Positions 7,871 through 14,792 of a DNA stretch of 17,002 nt are shown piece by piece. Below the pieces are notes generated by a model, which did no database searches, was not told the origin of the DNA, and saw nothing but the letters and a program-made list of their open reading frames with translations. The DNA comes from Emcibacter sp. GTDB taxonomy: Bacteria; Pseudomonadota; Alphaproteobacteria; Sphingomonadales; Emcibacteraceae. The position numbers were made by a program, and so were the translations under genes. The first letter of the stretch is position 1. Every line of letters starts with the position of its first letter. The DNA lies in contig JALUWZ010000050.1 of assembly GCA_027019205.1 (NCBI GenBank), forward strand, positions 1-17,002, read 5' to 3'.

Positions 7871-7920
7871 AAAGTCCCTGCTCTCTACCGATAGTCACTC
7901 TCGGGAGAATCAGGGACCTT
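7871..7920 (-). promoter_or_regulatory. Hairpin in the rpsT leader mRNA
   Basis: GTCCCTG (7874-7880) and CAGGGAC (7911-7917) form a perfect 7-bp stem, extended by an outer AA/TT pair after one mismatch. An inner CCGA/TCGG stem lies at 7888-7891 and 7901-7904. It falls between the predicted transcription start near 7944 and the S20 start codon, about 27 bases from the ATG. S20 synthesis is autogenously controlled in E. coli; a similar role here is inference from position. Confidence 0.5.
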
Positions 7921-7950
7921 AAAATTATTTAAGTCAATTTCAACGGATGC

Positions 7951-7979
7951 CTTATAAACATGCCCTATCCATTGGTCAA
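7951..7979 (-). promoter_or_regulatory. Sigma70-type promoter of rpsT
   Basis: On the minus strand TTGACC (7974-7979) is followed after exactly 17 bases by TATAAG (7951-7956). Each hexamer matches five of six consensus bases. Transcription would start near 7944, giving a leader of about 100 bases. The element lies between the enoyl-CoA hydratase stop and rpsT, so rpsT need not depend on upstream transcription. Confidence 0.8.
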
Positions 7980-8019
7980 TAAGCTTTTCAAGATAATTCC
8001 CCAAAAAGCATATCCGGGC

Positions 8020-8796
8020 TTATTTATGTTTGAATTTTGCCGTTCTTTTCTCGGCAAAGGCCGCCATGCCCTCTTTCTGGTCCTCGGTGGCGAACAGGGA
8101 ATGGAACACCCGGCGCTCAAACATAACCCCTTCATGGAGCGTGGTTTCAAAGGCTTTATTGACCGATTCCTTGGCAATCATCACCGATGGCAGCGACAGG
8201 TCGGCAATTTTGCGCGCCACCTTCAGGGCTTCCTCCAGCAGATCATCAACCGGCACCACCCGGCTGACCAGACCGGCGCGTTCGGCTTCCTCCGCATCCA
8301 TCATCCGCCCGGTCAGGATCATCTCCATCGCCTTTGACTTGCCGACCGCCCGGGTCAGCCGCTGGGTGCCCCCGGCCCCCGGAATAACGCCGAGCTTGAT
8401 TTCCGGCTGGCCAAAACGGGCATTATCCGCCGCCAGAATAAAATCACACATCATTGCAAGCTCGCAGCCGCCGCCCAGGGCATAGCCCGCCACAGCGGCA
8501 ATAACCGGCTTGCGGCAATGGGAGACCTCTTCCCAGTTCGCGGTGATAAAATCGCTCATATAGGCCTCGACAAAATTCAGGGATTGCATTTCCTTTATAT
8601 CAGCCCCGGCGGCAAAGGCCCTGGTGCTTCCGGTGATGACGGTGGCGCGGATATTGTCATTGGCTTCAAACGCCCTGAGGGCCGAGGTCAGTTCATCCAT
8701 AAGTTCGCCATTGAGGGCATTCATTGCCTCGGGCCGGTTCAGGGTAATCAGGCCCACCGGCTCCTTGCAATCGACCAGAATCATTTTATAGGACAT
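8020..8796 (-). CDS. Enoyl-CoA hydratase (crotonase family)
   Basis: This enzyme hydrates trans-2-enoyl-CoA to 3-hydroxyacyl-CoA in fatty-acid beta-oxidation or related routes. The 258-residue length is standard. Both catalytic glutamates of true hydratases are present: E112 in ALGGGCELAM and E132 in FGQPEIKLGVIPGAGGTQRL. The oxyanion-hole segments are AAGADIKEM (62-70) and GYALGGG (104-110). The start is ATG at 8796 with a strong AAGGAG seven bases upstream. The leader also contains a perfect TATAAT on the minus strand (8833-8838) without a good -35. Its place between rpsT and mutM is seen in many Alphaproteobacteria. Chain-length preference and pathway cannot be read from the sequence. Confidence 0.93.
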   Translation of the reverse strand: MSYKMILVDCKEPVGLITLNRPEAMNALNGELMDELTSALRAFEANDNIRATVITGSTRAFAAGADIKEMQSLNFVEAYMSDFITANWEEVSHCRKPVIAAVAGYALGGGCELAMMCDFILAADNARFGQPEIKLGVIPGAGGTQRLTRAVGKSKAMEMILTGRMMDAEEAERAGLVSRVVPVDDLLEEALKVARKIADLSLPSVMIAKESVNKAFETTLHEGVMFERRVFHSLFATEDQKEGMAAFAEKRTAKFKHK

Positions 8797-8852
8797 ATTA
8801 TTTCTCCTTGAATACTGTATTATCTATACTCGATTATAATGCGACACTGTCT

Positions 8853-9272
8853 TTATTCCGGATTTACAGAAAAGTAAATGACAGTCTTTTGCCCTGACTG
8901 CCTTACTTGCCTGATTTTTATGGTTAATATTTCCCCGTCACGTTGCGCCCTGAGACAAAGAAAAGCTGCGCCGCCACAATTTTTTATCTTGCCCGCCGTC
9001 GTCTGCCAGGAAAGTGTCGGCAGCACCAGACGATAATAGTCAAATACCTTGGCGGCTTTATGGGGGCCGCTGGCCCGGCCCTCGATTATGCGCCCCTGCG
9101 GCGTATCGAATATCACCCGGCTGTCCCTGTCTTCCTGAAAACCCGCCATAAGCGGAATATCCAGATCAGACAACAGACGTGGCTGGCCCGTTCCGGCAAA
9201 TACCTGCCCGTTTGCCACAAAGACAAACAGCAGCAGACCATATTTCAGATATGTCTGAACAGCATTAGGCAT
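8853..9272 (-). CDS. Small predicted secreted protein of unknown function
   Basis: I do not recognise a named family. The chosen ATG at 9272 gives 139 residues and lies 13 bp after the mutM stop; the longer frame to 9356 would overlap mutM by about 70 bp. The N-terminus has a signal-peptide pattern: K10, a hydrophobic core from about 11 to 20, and a V-F-A cleavage site near residue 26. The mature part has LSDLDIPLMAGFQED, a VIFDTPQGRIIEG strand pair and FDYYRLVLPTLSWQ, followed by two cysteines (C99, C106) that could form a disulfide in the periplasm. No membrane segment or catalytic motif is visible beyond the signal. The tight spacing suggests co-transcription with mutM. Confidence 0.72.
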   Translation of the reverse strand: MPNAVQTYLKYGLLLFVFVANGQVFAGTGQPRLLSDLDIPLMAGFQEDRDSRVIFDTPQGRIIEGRASGPHKAAKVFDYYRLVLPTLSWQTTAGKIKNCGGAAFLCLRAQRDGEILTIKIRQVRQSGQKTVIYFSVNPE

Positions 9273-9285
9273 GACACAAGAATAG

Positions 9286-10128
9286 CTAATCCTGGCAGGC
9301 AGGACAATAAAATGTCGATCGCCCCCCCTGAATAATCCGGATAATTTCCCCGCCACAGCCGGATGTCGGACAGCTTTCCCCCGCCCGCCCGTAAACCCGG
9401 AACTGATGCTGAAAATAGCCCAGTGTGCCGTCTATCTGCGCGTAATCCTTCAGACTCGAGCCACCGGCCCGGATCGCCCGCCCGAGGACATCCCGGATAA
9501 CCGGGACCAGTTTTTCCGCCTCGTCCCCTGTCAGATCACCGGCATTTTTTTTCGGCGAAATACCGGCCTCAAACAGGGCCTCACAGACATAAATATTGCC
9601 AAGCCCGGCAACGACTCGCTGATCAAGCAGAAAATTCTTGATCGGCGACCGGCGGTTTTCGGCGCAGGTGGCCAGATAACCGGGGTTAAATTCATTGCCA
9701 AGCGGTTCCGGCCCCATATGGCAAAACAGGCGATGCTGATCCAGCCCGTCCGCCGGGCATAATGTCATCAACCCAAAACGGCGCGGATCATTATAGGTCA
9801 CCAGATCATGGGCGTCGGTTTCCAGAATAATATGATCATGTTTGCCAAAAATATCGGGCGCGCCCCGGTCCCCCGCCGCCGTTACAGTCATCCGGCCCGA
9901 CATGCCGAGATGACAGATCAGAATATCCGGCCCGTCGAGGTGAAATAGCAGATATTTAGCCCGGCGGCCTATCCGCTCGACCCGACGCCCCTGAAGCCGT
10001 TCGGCAAAATTTTCCGGCAGGGGAATACGTAACTTGTCGCGCCGCTGAATAACCCGGAAAAGCCGACGGCCTTCGACTATGGGGGCGAGGCCGTTCTTCA
10101 CAGTCTCTACCTCGGGAAGCTCGGGCAT
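9286..10128 (-). CDS. mutM: Formamidopyrimidine-DNA glycosylase (Fpg)
   Basis: MutM removes oxidised purines such as 8-oxoguanine and formamidopyrimidines and cuts the abasic site by beta,delta-elimination. The N-terminus MPELPEVETV supplies the catalytic P2 and E3, and K58 in RRAKYLLF is the conserved lysine. Other core blocks are LGMSGRM, NDPRRFG and AGLGNIYVCEALF. The C-terminal zinc finger is C-x4-C (CPTSGC) with CPAC at the end, and QGGRSTFYC carries the conserved arginine. The length of 280 is normal. The start is ATG at 10128 with a strong AGGAG six to seven bases upstream. It diverges from ubiE across 65 bp and is followed by the small secreted-protein gene. Confidence 0.97.
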   Translation of the reverse strand: MPELPEVETVKNGLAPIVEGRRLFRVIQRRDKLRIPLPENFAERLQGRRVERIGRRAKYLLFHLDGPDILICHLGMSGRMTVTAAGDRGAPDIFGKHDHIILETDAHDLVTYNDPRRFGLMTLCPADGLDQHRLFCHMGPEPLGNEFNPGYLATCAENRRSPIKNFLLDQRVVAGLGNIYVCEALFEAGISPKKNAGDLTGDEAEKLVPVIRDVLGRAIRAGGSSLKDYAQIDGTLGYFQHQFRVYGRAGESCPTSGCGGEIIRIIQGGRSTFYCPACQD

Positions 10129-10156
10129 AATATCTCCTGAAAGGTGAATAAAAAAA

Positions 10157-10186
10157 CTGGCACAGCCTGCGCCGGTGGGCTATTGT
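10157..10186 (+). promoter_or_regulatory. Possible ubiE promoter close to the start codon
   Basis: CTGGCA (10157-10162) and TATTGT (10181-10186) are 18 bases apart, each matching four of six consensus bases. A start seven bases after the -10 would fall at about 10193, next to the ubiE ATG at 10194. There is no Shine-Dalgarno sequence before that ATG. This is a weak match in the 65-bp mutM-ubiE divergent gap. Confidence 0.3.
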
Positions 10187-10193
10187 CCCCGGC

Positions 10194-10985
10194 ATGGTAC
10201 AGCAAAATACACAGAATGATCCAGAAGAAACCACCCATTTCGGCTTCAAAACCGTGGAGCGCGAGGCCAAACAGGGCATGGTGCGCAACGTATTTGACAG
10301 TGTCGCCCAAAAATACGATATCATGAATGATGTGATGAGCGGCGGGCTGCACCGGCTATGGAAAAATGACCTGATCCGCAGTCTGCAACCAGACGCGGGG
10401 ATGCGGCTGCTTGACGTGGCGGGCGGGACCGGCGACATTGCCTTTCGTTTCCTTGATGCCGCCGGAAAGGCAGCGCCGTCCGGCAAAATGCCTGCGGATG
10501 TCACGGTCTGCGACATCAATACCAATATGCTGGAGGTCGGACGCGACCGGGCGATTGACCGGGGTATCCTGAACCATATTGACTGGGTTACCGGCAATGC
10601 GGAAGGTCTGCCCTTTCCCGATAACAGCTATGATGCCTATACGATTGCGTTCGGCATTCGCAACGTCACCAATATTGACAAGGCCCTGAGCGAAGCCCTC
10701 AGGGTGCTGAAACCCGGCGGGCGCTTTCTCTGTCTCGAATTCAGCCGGGTGGATTTGCCGCTGCTCAACAGCATATATGACAGCTACAGCTTTCACCTGC
10801 TGCCGGAGATTGGCGGCATGATTACCGGCGACCGGGACTCCTATCAATATCTGGTCGAAAGCATCCGCCAGTTTCCACCCCAGGAGCAGTTCAGGGAAAT
10901 GATAGAGCAGGCCGGATTCCGGCGGGTCAGCTTTCGCAATATGACCGGCGGCATCGTTGCCCTCCATTCCGGGTGGAAAATCTGA
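10194..10985 (+). CDS. ubiE: Ubiquinone biosynthesis C-methyltransferase UbiE
   Basis: UbiE adds the C-methyl group to 2-polyprenyl-6-methoxy-1,4-benzoquinol in ubiquinone synthesis, and to demethylmenaquinol where menaquinone is made. The 263-residue SAM-dependent methyltransferase shows GFKTVEREAKQGMVRNVFDSVAQKYD near the N-terminus (17-42), the SAM-binding motif DVAGGTGDIA (74-83), CDINTNML (106-113) and AFGIRNV (152-158). VLKPGGRF (171-178) and the C-terminal GGIVALHSGWKI are typical. The start at 10194 has no visible ribosome binding site; the conserved part begins only at about residue 16. It is followed four bases later by ubiB, the common alphaproteobacterial pair. Confidence 0.96.
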   Translation: MVQQNTQNDPEETTHFGFKTVEREAKQGMVRNVFDSVAQKYDIMNDVMSGGLHRLWKNDLIRSLQPDAGMRLLDVAGGTGDIAFRFLDAAGKAAPSGKMPADVTVCDINTNMLEVGRDRAIDRGILNHIDWVTGNAEGLPFPDNSYDAYTIAFGIRNVTNIDKALSEALRVLKPGGRFLCLEFSRVDLPLLNSIYDSYSFHLLPEIGGMITGDRDSYQYLVESIRQFPPQEQFREMIEQAGFRRVSFRNMTGGIVALHSGWKI

Positions 10986-10989
10986 GCCG

Positions 10990-12540
10990 ATGCTGAAAAG
11001 TTTTTCCCACATGGCTCATCTGCTGCGTATCGGTTTTGTCCTGTCGCGCCATGATGCGCTGATGGATATAATGTCACTGTTTGGCAAGCAGCCCAAATCG
11101 CTGAGTCGCCTGCGCAAGCTGCTTAAATTCAGGAAGAAACCCGCGCCGGACAAAGAAAGCAGCAATCTGGTCGAGGCCTTTCAGTCGCTTGGGCCAAGCT
11201 TCATCAAAATCGGTCAGGCCATGGCGACCCGCCCGGATATTGTCGGCCCCGATATGGCGCTCGACCTGATGCGTTTGCAGGACCGGGTGCCGCCCTTTCC
11301 CGGCAAACAGGCGATTCAGATCATTGAACAGGAACTCGACGCCCCGCTAAATAAGTTATTCAGCGCATTTGACGAAACGCCGGTTGCCGCCGCCTCGATC
11401 GCCCAGGTTCATCTGGCGACAACCACGGACGGGCAGGCGGTCGCGGTCAAGGTGCTGCGCCCCGGCATTGAAAAGGCCTTTGCCCGCGATCTTGAAAGCT
11501 TCCTGTGGCTCGCCCGTATTGTCGAGCGTTTCTCGTCCCGGGCGCGGCGTCTGCGCCCGATGTCGGTGGTTGAAACCATTTCAGAAACCATTGCCCTTGA
11601 AATGGACCTGCGTTTTGAGGCCGCCGCCGCCTCTGAACTACAGGATAACAGCCGGGACAACCCGAATTATGCGGTGCCGGATGTCAACTGGGACCTGACC
11701 AGCCGGCGTATCCTCTGTACCGGCCTTGTCCGGGGCATTTCCTTTTCCCGCAAGGCCGAGATTATTGCCGCCGGTTACGATATGAAACAACTGGCCGAAG
11801 GGCTGATCCAGAGCTTCCTGACCCAGGCGCTGAATGACGGCTTCTTCCATGCCGACCTGCATCAGGGCAACCTGTTTGCCTGCCGGGACGAGGCGGGGGG
11901 CGGCAACAGAATCACCGCCATAGATTTCGGCATCATGGGTCGGATTGACCGCAAAACCCGGCGTTGCCTTGCGGAAATACTCTATGGCTTTATCACTCAG
12001 GATTATGACCTGATCGCCCGGGCCCATTTTGATATCGGCTATGTGCCACCGGACCAGTCTCTGGATAAATTCAAACAGGCCATCCGCGCCATCGGCGCCC
12101 CGATCGTCGGCAAGCCGGTGGCGGAAATCTCGGTCGGCAAATTACTGGCCCAGCTGTTTGAAACCACCGCGACCTTTAATATGCAGACCCAGCCGCAACT
12201 GATTCTTCTACAGAAAACCATGGTGACGGCGGAAGGGGTCGCCCTCGGTCTCTATCCCGAAATCAACATGTGGGAAAGCGCCCGGCCAATCATAGAAAAA
12301 TGGATGTGCGACAATCTCGGGCCAGGGGCCAGGCTCCGCGATATGGCTGAAACGGTGACAGACAGCCTGAACCGCATTCCGAAAATACTTGATGATATTG
12401 AAAGTCTGGCCGCTGCCGCCCGGACAATTGAACAGGCAAAGACCCGGCGGCGCAGCTCGCTCAGGTTGTTTCTCTATGGCCTCGGCGGCGGTATTATCGG
12501 CAGTCTCGCGCTCTATGGCCTCTATGGTTTTATTAATTAA
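10990..12540 (+). CDS. ubiB: UbiB-family ABC1/ADCK atypical kinase-like protein
   Basis: UbiB is an ATPase needed for ubiquinone synthesis and is thought to help extract or organise lipid intermediates at the membrane. From the ATG at 10990 it has 516 residues. Family hallmarks are KIGQ (73-76), the alanine-rich AAASIAQ (133-139) replacing the usual glycine loop, K154 in AVKV, HADLHQGN (287-294) and DFG (312-314). The C-terminus has a hydrophobic, glycine-rich membrane segment ending YGLYGFIN. I prefer 10990, four bases after the ubiE stop, over the in-frame TTG at 10957 that overlaps ubiE. Only a weak GGTGGA precedes it, so translation is probably coupled to ubiE. Confidence 0.95.
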   Translation: MLKSFSHMAHLLRIGFVLSRHDALMDIMSLFGKQPKSLSRLRKLLKFRKKPAPDKESSNLVEAFQSLGPSFIKIGQAMATRPDIVGPDMALDLMRLQDRVPPFPGKQAIQIIEQELDAPLNKLFSAFDETPVAAASIAQVHLATTTDGQAVAVKVLRPGIEKAFARDLESFLWLARIVERFSSRARRLRPMSVVETISETIALEMDLRFEAAAASELQDNSRDNPNYAVPDVNWDLTSRRILCTGLVRGISFSRKAEIIAAGYDMKQLAEGLIQSFLTQALNDGFFHADLHQGNLFACRDEAGGGNRITAIDFGIMGRIDRKTRRCLAEILYGFITQDYDLIARAHFDIGYVPPDQSLDKFKQAIRAIGAPIVGKPVAEISVGKLLAQLFETTATFNMQTQPQLILLQKTMVTAEGVALGLYPEINMWESARPIIEKWMCDNLGPGARLRDMAETVTDSLNRIPKILDDIESLAAAARTIEQAKTRRRSSLRLFLYGLGGGIIGSLALYGLYGFIN

Positions 12541-12561
12541 CAGTATTATCAGGTAGTTTAC

Positions 12562-12590
12562 TTGATTTTACGGTTTTTAGCACCTACATT
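12562..12590 (+). promoter_or_regulatory. Likely coaBC promoter placed for a leaderless transcript
   Basis: TTGATT (12562-12567) and TACATT (12585-12590) are 17 bases apart, each matching four of six consensus bases. Initiation six to seven bases after the -10 would fall on or beside the A of the coaBC ATG at 12597. The bases before the ATG (AGCCCC) contain no Shine-Dalgarno sequence. The placement fits a leaderless mRNA, which is inference. Confidence 0.5.
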
Positions 12591-12596
12591 AGCCCC

Positions 12597-13823
12597 ATGA
12601 TATTGAAAACCACCAGTTCACTTGCCGGAAAACGCCTGTTGCTGATCATTGGCGGCGGCATTGCAGCCTATAAATGCCTCGACCTGATCCGGCGGGTCCG
12701 GGAGCGTGGCATGACGGTGCGCTGTATCCTGACCCGGGGCGGGGCAGAATTTATCACCCCGCTATCGGTCAGCGCCCTGAGCGGCGAAAAAGTCTATAGC
12801 GACCTGTTTTCACTGACCGATGAGGTGGAAATGGGACATATCCGCCTGTCGCGGGAGGCGGACCTTGTACTGGTCGCCCCGGCGACTGCCGACATGATGG
12901 CCAAAATGGCCGCCGGGATTGCCGATAATCTGGCAACCACCGCCCTGCTCGCCACTGACAAGCCGGTGATGATCGCGCCGAGCATGAACAGCCATATGTG
13001 GAACCATGCGGCAACCCAACGGAATTTCAACCAGCTTGTTCAGGACGGCATCCGGACCATCGCACCGGCAAGCGGCGACCTTGCCTGTGGCGAGGTCGGA
13101 CCGGGGCGGCTGGCAGAGGTCGGTGACATGGTGGCGGCGCTGGAAAATTTCTTTGATGTGACAGGCCCGCTTGTCGGCAAACATATTCTGGTTACCGCCG
13201 GGCCGACCCGCGAGGCCATTGACCCGGTGCGCTACATCGCCAATCATTCCAGCGGCAAACAGGGTTATGCCATCGCCCGCGCCTTGCGTAACCTCGGCGC
13301 CCGGGTCAGCCTGATTTCCGGGCCGACCGCCCTTGAGGCCCCCGATGGAATCGAAAGAATCCATATTGACTCGGCCCGCGATATGCTGTCCGCCTGCAAA
13401 AAAGCCCTGCCCGCCGATGTCGCAATCTGTGTCGCTGCCGTTGCTGACTGGCGGATGAAAAACGTGCCGGATCAGAAAATAAAGAAGCAGGACGGCAGCC
13501 TGCCTGCCCTGCAGCTGACGGAAAATCCGGACATCCTTGAATTTCTGGCGCGGAAGACGGACCGGCGACCTGATCTGGTCATCGGATTTGCCGCAGAAAC
13601 CGAAAATATTCAGGATAATGCCCGGGCCAAGCTTGCCAGAAAGGGCTGTGACTGGATCGTCGCCAATGATGTTTCGACCCGGGACGGCGGGCAAAGCGTT
13701 ATGGGCGGCGACCATAACCGGGTCAGCCTGATCACCGAATCCGCCATTGAGGATTGGGAACAGGCCCCGAAGGACGAGGTCGCCCGGCGGCTCGCCCGAA
13801 AAATAGCAACCCACTTTACATAA
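12597..13823 (+). CDS. coaBC: Bifunctional phosphopantothenoylcysteine synthetase/decarboxylase
   Basis: CoaBC joins cysteine to 4'-phosphopantothenate and decarboxylates the product to 4'-phosphopantetheine for coenzyme A. The N-terminal flavin-dependent CoaC half has IGGGIAAYK (18-26), H81 in MGHIRLSREADL, the PSMNSHMW clamp (128-135; N131) and the ACGEVGPGRLAE loop (163-174) with C164. The C-terminal CoaB half has VTAGPTREAIDPVRYI (199-214), NHSSGKQG (216-223), AAVADWR (280-286) and the KIKKQDG lysines (294-300). The 408-residue length is full. The start at 12597 has no ribosome binding site but a promoter sits directly upstream. The gene follows ubiB by 56 bp and precedes dut by 24 bp, the common coaBC-dut pair. 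Confidence 0.97.
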   Translation: MILKTTSSLAGKRLLLIIGGGIAAYKCLDLIRRVRERGMTVRCILTRGGAEFITPLSVSALSGEKVYSDLFSLTDEVEMGHIRLSREADLVLVAPATADMMAKMAAGIADNLATTALLATDKPVMIAPSMNSHMWNHAATQRNFNQLVQDGIRTIAPASGDLACGEVGPGRLAEVGDMVAALENFFDVTGPLVGKHILVTAGPTREAIDPVRYIANHSSGKQGYAIARALRNLGARVSLISGPTALEAPDGIERIHIDSARDMLSACKKALPADVAICVAAVADWRMKNVPDQKIKKQDGSLPALQLTENPDILEFLARKTDRRPDLVIGFAAETENIQDNARAKLARKGCDWIVANDVSTRDGGQSVMGGDHNRVSLITESAIEDWEQAPKDEVARRLARKIATHFT

Positions 13824-13847
13824 TCAGAATACAGGCCAGAGTTAAAA

Positions 13848-14303
13848 ATGACCGCAGCAGATTTTCAGTATTTACCCCACGGCACGGGCCTTGACTGCCC
13901 GGCCTATGAAACCGTGAACAGCGCCGGTATGGACCTTATGGCCGCCATATCCGCCGAGGAGGAGCTTATTCTGAAAACGGGCCAGCGTCTGCTGATCCCG
14001 ACCGGATTTGCCATGGCTCTGGCCCCGGGATATGAGGCCCAGATCCGGCCCCGGTCCGGCCTCGCCTGGAAGCATGGCGTCACTATTCTCAACAGTCCCG
14101 GCACCATTGATGCCGATTACCGGGGCGAGATCAAAGTTATTCTGATCAATCACGGAAACCGGGATTTTATCATCACCCGGGGCATGCGTATTGCCCAGAT
14201 GGTGATTGCCCCCGTCACCCGGATCGGCTGGAAAATATGCGACAGCCTTGACAAAACCGCCCGTGGGGCCGGCGGTTTTGGCTCCACCGGTCTTAACAGT
14301 TAA
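13848..14303 (+). CDS. dut: Deoxyuridine 5'-triphosphate nucleotidohydrolase (dUTPase)
   Basis: Trimeric dUTPase hydrolyses dUTP to dUMP and pyrophosphate, keeping uracil out of DNA and feeding thymidylate synthesis. All five family motifs are present in 151 residues: SAGMDL (25-30), RPRSGLAWKHGV (67-78), GTIDADYRGEIKV (85-97), RIAQMVI (114-120) and the C-terminal RGAGGFGSTGL (139-149). The motif 3 aspartate (D88) and tyrosine (Y91) are intact. It starts 24 bp after coaBC and is probably co-transcribed with it. The TAA stop lies within the short palindrome TTAACAGTTAA (14293-14303), 16 bp ahead of the next gene. Confidence 0.97.
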   Translation: MTAADFQYLPHGTGLDCPAYETVNSAGMDLMAAISAEEELILKTGQRLLIPTGFAMALAPGYEAQIRPRSGLAWKHGVTILNSPGTIDADYRGEIKVILINHGNRDFIITRGMRIAQMVIAPVTRIGWKICDSLDKTARGAGGFGSTGLNS

Positions 14304-14319
14304 AGGATTATAGACTTAA

Positions 14320-14775
14320 ATGTTTCGCCTGACCCGGAAAATGATTTACGCGCTGGAAGCGGTGGTCGATGTTGCCTATAATGGCCGCATGGGACCGGTA
14401 CAGTCGCGCGACATCACCAGTCGGCAGGAAATTCCCCAGCGCTATCTGGAACAGGTCATGCAGCAGCTGGTGCGCGCCGGAATATTAAAGGGGGTCAGAG
14501 GACCCAAAGGCGGCTATAATCTGGCCCGGGAAAGACGGCGGATTTCCGTTGGTGAAATTGTCCGCGTGGTCAGCAATATGGACAGGAAAAAAAATAACAG
14601 TGCTATCCTGTCCCGATCCGCCATGGGGATCAAGGTGATCAACCCCCTGATTGAAGATCTCAATAACAGTATTATCGACAAACTTGACAGCATCACCCTG
14701 CAGGATCTCTGTCAACAGGCCATGAGTGAGGGCGTTGCAACAGATTCTGCAAAAAATTTCACATTCAGCATTTAA
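14320..14775 (+). CDS. Rrf2-family transcriptional regulator lacking cluster cysteines
   Basis: Rrf2 proteins are dimeric winged-helix regulators. The 151-residue protein begins MFRLTRKMIYALEAVVDVAYN and has the recognition region IPQRYLEQVMQQLVRAGILKGVRGPKGGY (38-66), with ISVGEIVRVVSNMD following. Iron-sulfur members such as IscR carry three clustered cysteines after this point; here that region has none and the only cysteine is near residue 130 (LQDLCQQA). It therefore probably does not bind an iron-sulfur cluster and is closer in type to CymR, the cysteine-metabolism regulator of Firmicutes. cysK starts 17 bp downstream, which supports a role in sulfur or cysteine control. AAAGGA lies about 12 bases before the ATG. 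Confidence 0.9.
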   Translation: MFRLTRKMIYALEAVVDVAYNGRMGPVQSRDITSRQEIPQRYLEQVMQQLVRAGILKGVRGPKGGYNLARERRRISVGEIVRVVSNMDRKKNNSAILSRSAMGIKVINPLIEDLNNSIIDKLDSITLQDLCQQAMSEGVATDSAKNFTFSI

Positions 14776-14792
14776 CCCCAGGAGGTAAAATC

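Noticed and set aside
7845..7898. Longer S20 start at 7898 giving 106 residues
   Set aside because: The additional 18 residues are not S20-like and lie within the hairpin-bearing leader; the family begins MANLLQAKKR at 7844.
10160..10176. TGGCAC upstream of ubiE as a sigma54 promoter
   Set aside because: The required GC dinucleotide element (TTGC) at the right spacing is absent; the following bases read GCGCC.
12810..13814. 334-codon open frame on the minus strand opposite coaBC
   Set aside because: It mirrors coaBC along almost all its length, resembles no family, and coaBC has all its catalytic motifs.
14293..14303. Palindrome TTAACAGTTAA at the dut stop as an Rrf2 operator
   Set aside because: It is only 11 bp, includes the dut stop codon and does not resemble a known Rrf2-family operator; too weak to list as a site.
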